A stretch of DNA of 21,905 bases, taken from positions 1 to 21,905 of the forward strand of contig JAYEIJ010000210.1 of NCBI GenBank assembly GCA_034660035.1, written 5' to 3'. The stretch comes from JAHEEL01 sp034660035. Its GTDB lineage: Bacteria; Actinomycetota; Acidimicrobiia; Spongiisociales; UBA5794. The position numbers were made by a program, and so were the translations under genes. How positions within the stretch are numbered: position 1 is the stretch's first letter; the number at the start of each line of letters is the position of its first letter. Shown here in pieces: positions 20,601-21,905 of the stretch. The notes under the pieces are model-generated. The model saw only the letters and a program-made list of their open reading frames with translations. It made no database searches and was not told where the DNA came from.

Positions 20601-21454
20601 ACCCCGGCTCGTCGGCCGGACGCCGCGGTCGGCTCGCCTTGCGATGGTTCATCCTGTTGACCCTGGTCATCTTGACATCGACTGCATGCGGCGACACGAC
20701 GGGTGACGGTTCGACGACAACGCCCGCTCCGACCACGACTCTTGAGTTGTCGACCACGGCGACCATGACTGAATCCACGATCACAACGGCTGTTCCGGAA
20801 CCAACGACGACCGTTCATCCGCTCACGATCATGGCGATCGGGGATTCGATCACGTCGGGCTCGACGGGTTGGGCTACATACCGCTGCTACCTCAACGGAG
20901 CATTGGATGATGACGAAGTCTCCTTTGATTTCGTGGGCAGAAACTCCGCTCCCCACAGGGGTGGGCCGTATGGGTGTCCCACCGTCTTCGATGAGGATCA
21001 TGAAGCGATGTGGGGTGCCCACATCCAGGATGTGGTCGACGATGTCACGACGAGCGTGGGGGTTCTCCAACCCGATGTTGCTCTCGTGCACCTCGGCACC
21101 AACGATCTCTCCCATGGCCAGGGACCCGCCGGAACCGCTGATGAACTCGGGTCGTTCGTCGCCGGTCTGCAGGCGGTAAGTCCCGACATCACGATCCTTG
21201 TCGCTCAGATCATCCCGTGCGACACTCCGGCAGTGTGGTGTACCGAGGACTTGCCCGCCTTCAACGATGCCGTTGCGTCGTTCGCCGGTCTCTCAACCGG
21301 TGGTTCGTCGGTGATCGTCGTCGACATGGAGACCGGGTTCGATCTGAGCGATCTCCGGGACGCACTCCATCCCACCGACGCCGGCGACGAGATCATGGCG
21401 AGTCGATGGATGGCCGCCCTGCAGGAAGCCGGCGTGATAGAAGTGAGTGGGTGA
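20585..21454 (+). CDS. Secreted SGNH/GDSL-family hydrolase lipoprotein
   Basis: This 289-residue lipoprotein has a basic n-region (RRGRLALR), a hydrophobic core and the lipobox TSTAC with Cys35. A Thr/Pro-rich linker (residues 38-78) follows, then an SGNH-hydrolase domain. Block I is AIGDSITSG with nucleophile S88; the oxyanion-hole Gly is in FVGRNS; DHEAMWGAH resembles the family's 'HEGH-x-G' segment; block III is HLGTNDLSHG (N173); block V is DALHPTDAG (D259-x2-H262). Such enzymes deacylate carbohydrates or lipids outside the membrane; the substrate is unknown. Four cysteines in the domain (C101, C131, C211, C219) could form disulfides. GTG 20585, overlapping the mfd end by 16 nt, gives a good n-region. 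TTG 20639 (271 residues) is the alternative. No SD is evident. Confidence 0.88.
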   Translation: MADRLNPGSSAGRRGRLALRWFILLTLVILTSTACGDTTGDGSTTTPAPTTTLELSTTATMTESTITTAVPEPTTTVHPLTIMAIGDSITSGSTGWATYRCYLNGALDDDEVSFDFVGRNSAPHRGGPYGCPTVFDEDHEAMWGAHIQDVVDDVTTSVGVLQPDVALVHLGTNDLSHGQGPAGTADELGSFVAGLQAVSPDITILVAQIIPCDTPAVWCTEDLPAFNDAVASFAGLSTGGSSVIVVDMETGFDLSDLRDALHPTDAGDEIMASRWMAALQEAGVIEVSG

Positions 21455-21515
21455 CTACCGACAGCGACCGACGCGCCGTGCCGCTGCGATCGACCCGGCT
21501 CATTGTCTGAGTCGG

Positions 21516-21737
21516 TCAGTTCGGCAGCACTTCGATCAGGACCGCCATGACACCGGTCACGGTCATCAGGAGGCCGATGAATGCAGTGAGGAACGTCGTC
21601 GAAGCAAGCTGCTCGACCTGGCCTCTGCTGAGGGTCCAGTGTGGCAGGACTTGGGCCAATCGATTCGTCAGCGGAAGAGCCGAGGCCGTGACGGCGAGCC
21701 CGGCGATCAGAAGCAGCATTCCAAAGAACAACTGCAT
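21516..21737 (-). CDS. Small two-TM membrane protein, unknown function
   Basis: This 73-residue protein starts with ATG 21737, preceded by GAGGGAG (minus strand, 5 nt spacing). It has two hydrophobic segments (about residues 3-21 and 49-70) joined by a ~27-residue loop with TNRLAQVLPHWTLSRGQVEQLAS. The ends are very short, so both termini probably lie on the same side of the membrane. I do not recognise a family. The SD, a good TTGTTC-N17-TACGAT promoter and start-codon context support it as a real gene although it is short. It converges with the SGNH lipoprotein gene. Confidence 0.7.
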   Translation of the reverse strand: MQLFFGMLLLIAGLAVTASALPLTNRLAQVLPHWTLSRGQVEQLASTTFLTAFIGLLMTVTGVMAVLIEVLPN

Positions 21738-21750
21738 GTTCTCTCCCTCG

Positions 21751-21766
21751 ACGATGCTTTCATCGT
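21751..21766. promoter_or_regulatory. Palindrome ACGATG-CTTT-CATCGT over the -10/start region
   Basis: A perfect 6-bp inverted repeat with a 4-nt spacer covers the -10 hexamer and the predicted start of the small membrane-protein gene. It could be a repressor operator or a 5'-leader hairpin. Confidence 0.4.
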
Positions 21767-21790
21767 ATGCGATCGCGGGAGGCGGAACAA
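21762..21790 (-). promoter_or_regulatory. Promoter TTGTTC-N17-TACGAT of the small membrane-protein gene
   Basis: On the minus strand TTGTTC (21790-21785) and TACGAT (21767-21762) are 17 bp apart, the best-spaced -35/-10 pair found in the window. Transcription would start near 21755 and include the SD at 21749-21743. Confidence 0.55.
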
Positions 21791-21824
21791 GGGGGCAATT
21801 GCACGCTTCGCCCACCGCCGAGTC

Positions 21825-21867
21825 TTTCGAGATTTTCTTTCTGGATGTCCGGTTTTCGTGTGTTTTC
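21825..21867 (+). promoter_or_regulatory. Phased T-tracts upstream of the right-edge start
   Basis: Short runs TTTC or TTTTC end at 21828, 21837, 21857 and 21867, that is at spacings of 9, 20 and 10 bp. This is helical phasing in an unusually T-rich patch for this DNA. It may curve the DNA or act as an UP-like element for the promoter at 21884. Confidence 0.3.
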
Positions 21868-21883
21868 TGTCACACCGGTTCGA

Positions 21884-21889
21884 TACCTT
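21884..21889 (+). promoter_or_regulatory. Candidate -10 hexamer TACCTT before the right-edge ATG
   Basis: TACCTT lies 6 nt before ATG 21896. The spacing is that of the other putative leaderless starts in the window. Confidence 0.35.
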
Positions 21890-21895
21890 GTCATC

Positions 21896-21905
21896 ATGTT
21901 CTGGT
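21896..21905 (+). CDS. Possible start of a gene cut by the right edge
   Basis: ATG TTC TGG (Met-Phe-Trp) runs off the window. Only the upstream -10-like hexamer and the T-rich region suggest a gene start; the product cannot be assessed. Confidence 0.25.

Noticed and set aside
21466..21517. Inverted 7-mers GACCGAC / GTCGGTC between the convergent SGNH and small membrane-protein genes
   Set aside because: The arms are short and 38 nt apart; a bidirectional terminator is possible but not supported beyond chance.

Overview
This window looks like a chromosomal housekeeping region of a high-GC, deep-branching member of the Actinomycetota (my guess is Acidimicrobiia or a relative), probably from a draft or metagenome assembly. 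The main reasons are the high GC, frequent GTG starts, apparently leaderless genes, an actinobacterial-type MetRS and GlgC, lipoproteins with Thr-rich linkers, and a 27-residue minus-strand ORF resembling the actinobacterial ribosomal protein bL37. A run of exactly 100 Ns (9655-9754) marks a scaffold gap. Apart from that gap, no gene-free stretch exceeds 300 bases.

Layout. 1-2324: the tail of an oligopeptide/dipeptide ABC ATPase, a K+-channel-like membrane protein and glgC. 2425-4390: a lipoprotein with an HExxH zinc-peptidase signature, the minus-strand bL37 candidate and a DUF192 protein. 4387-9654: rsmI, abrB-like (minus strand), metG, tatD, rsmA and ispE, tightly packed or overlapping. 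After the gap come tRNA-Gln(TTG), glmU, prs, a YjbQ-family gene, rplY/ctc and pth (9819-14079). An insert of glpK, pgsA and an NAD-dependent epimerase (14091-17217) separates pth from mfd (17253-20600). The window ends with an SGNH-hydrolase lipoprotein, a minus-strand two-TM protein and the possible first codons of another gene.

The core order rsmI - abrB(reversed) - metG - tatD - rsmA - ispE - glmU - prs - ctc - pth - mfd is, from memory, the order near the origin of Bacillus subtilis, including the reversed abrB. The shared theme is translation and rRNA/tRNA maintenance (RsmI, MetRS, RsmA, tRNA-Gln, L25, Pth, bL37) together with precursor supply (IspE isoprenoids, GlmU UDP-GlcNAc, Prs PRPP) and transcription-coupled repair (Mfd). 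GlpK and PgsA form a glycerol to phosphatidylglycerol-phosphate pair.

No obvious new defence or mobile system is visible. The less ordinary signals are the bL37-like micro-ORF, two intergenic hairpins built from inverted arrays of related 7-mers, recurrent -10 hexamers placed for leaderless transcription, a promoter with an overlapping palindrome near the right end, and the uncharacterised HExxH lipoprotein.
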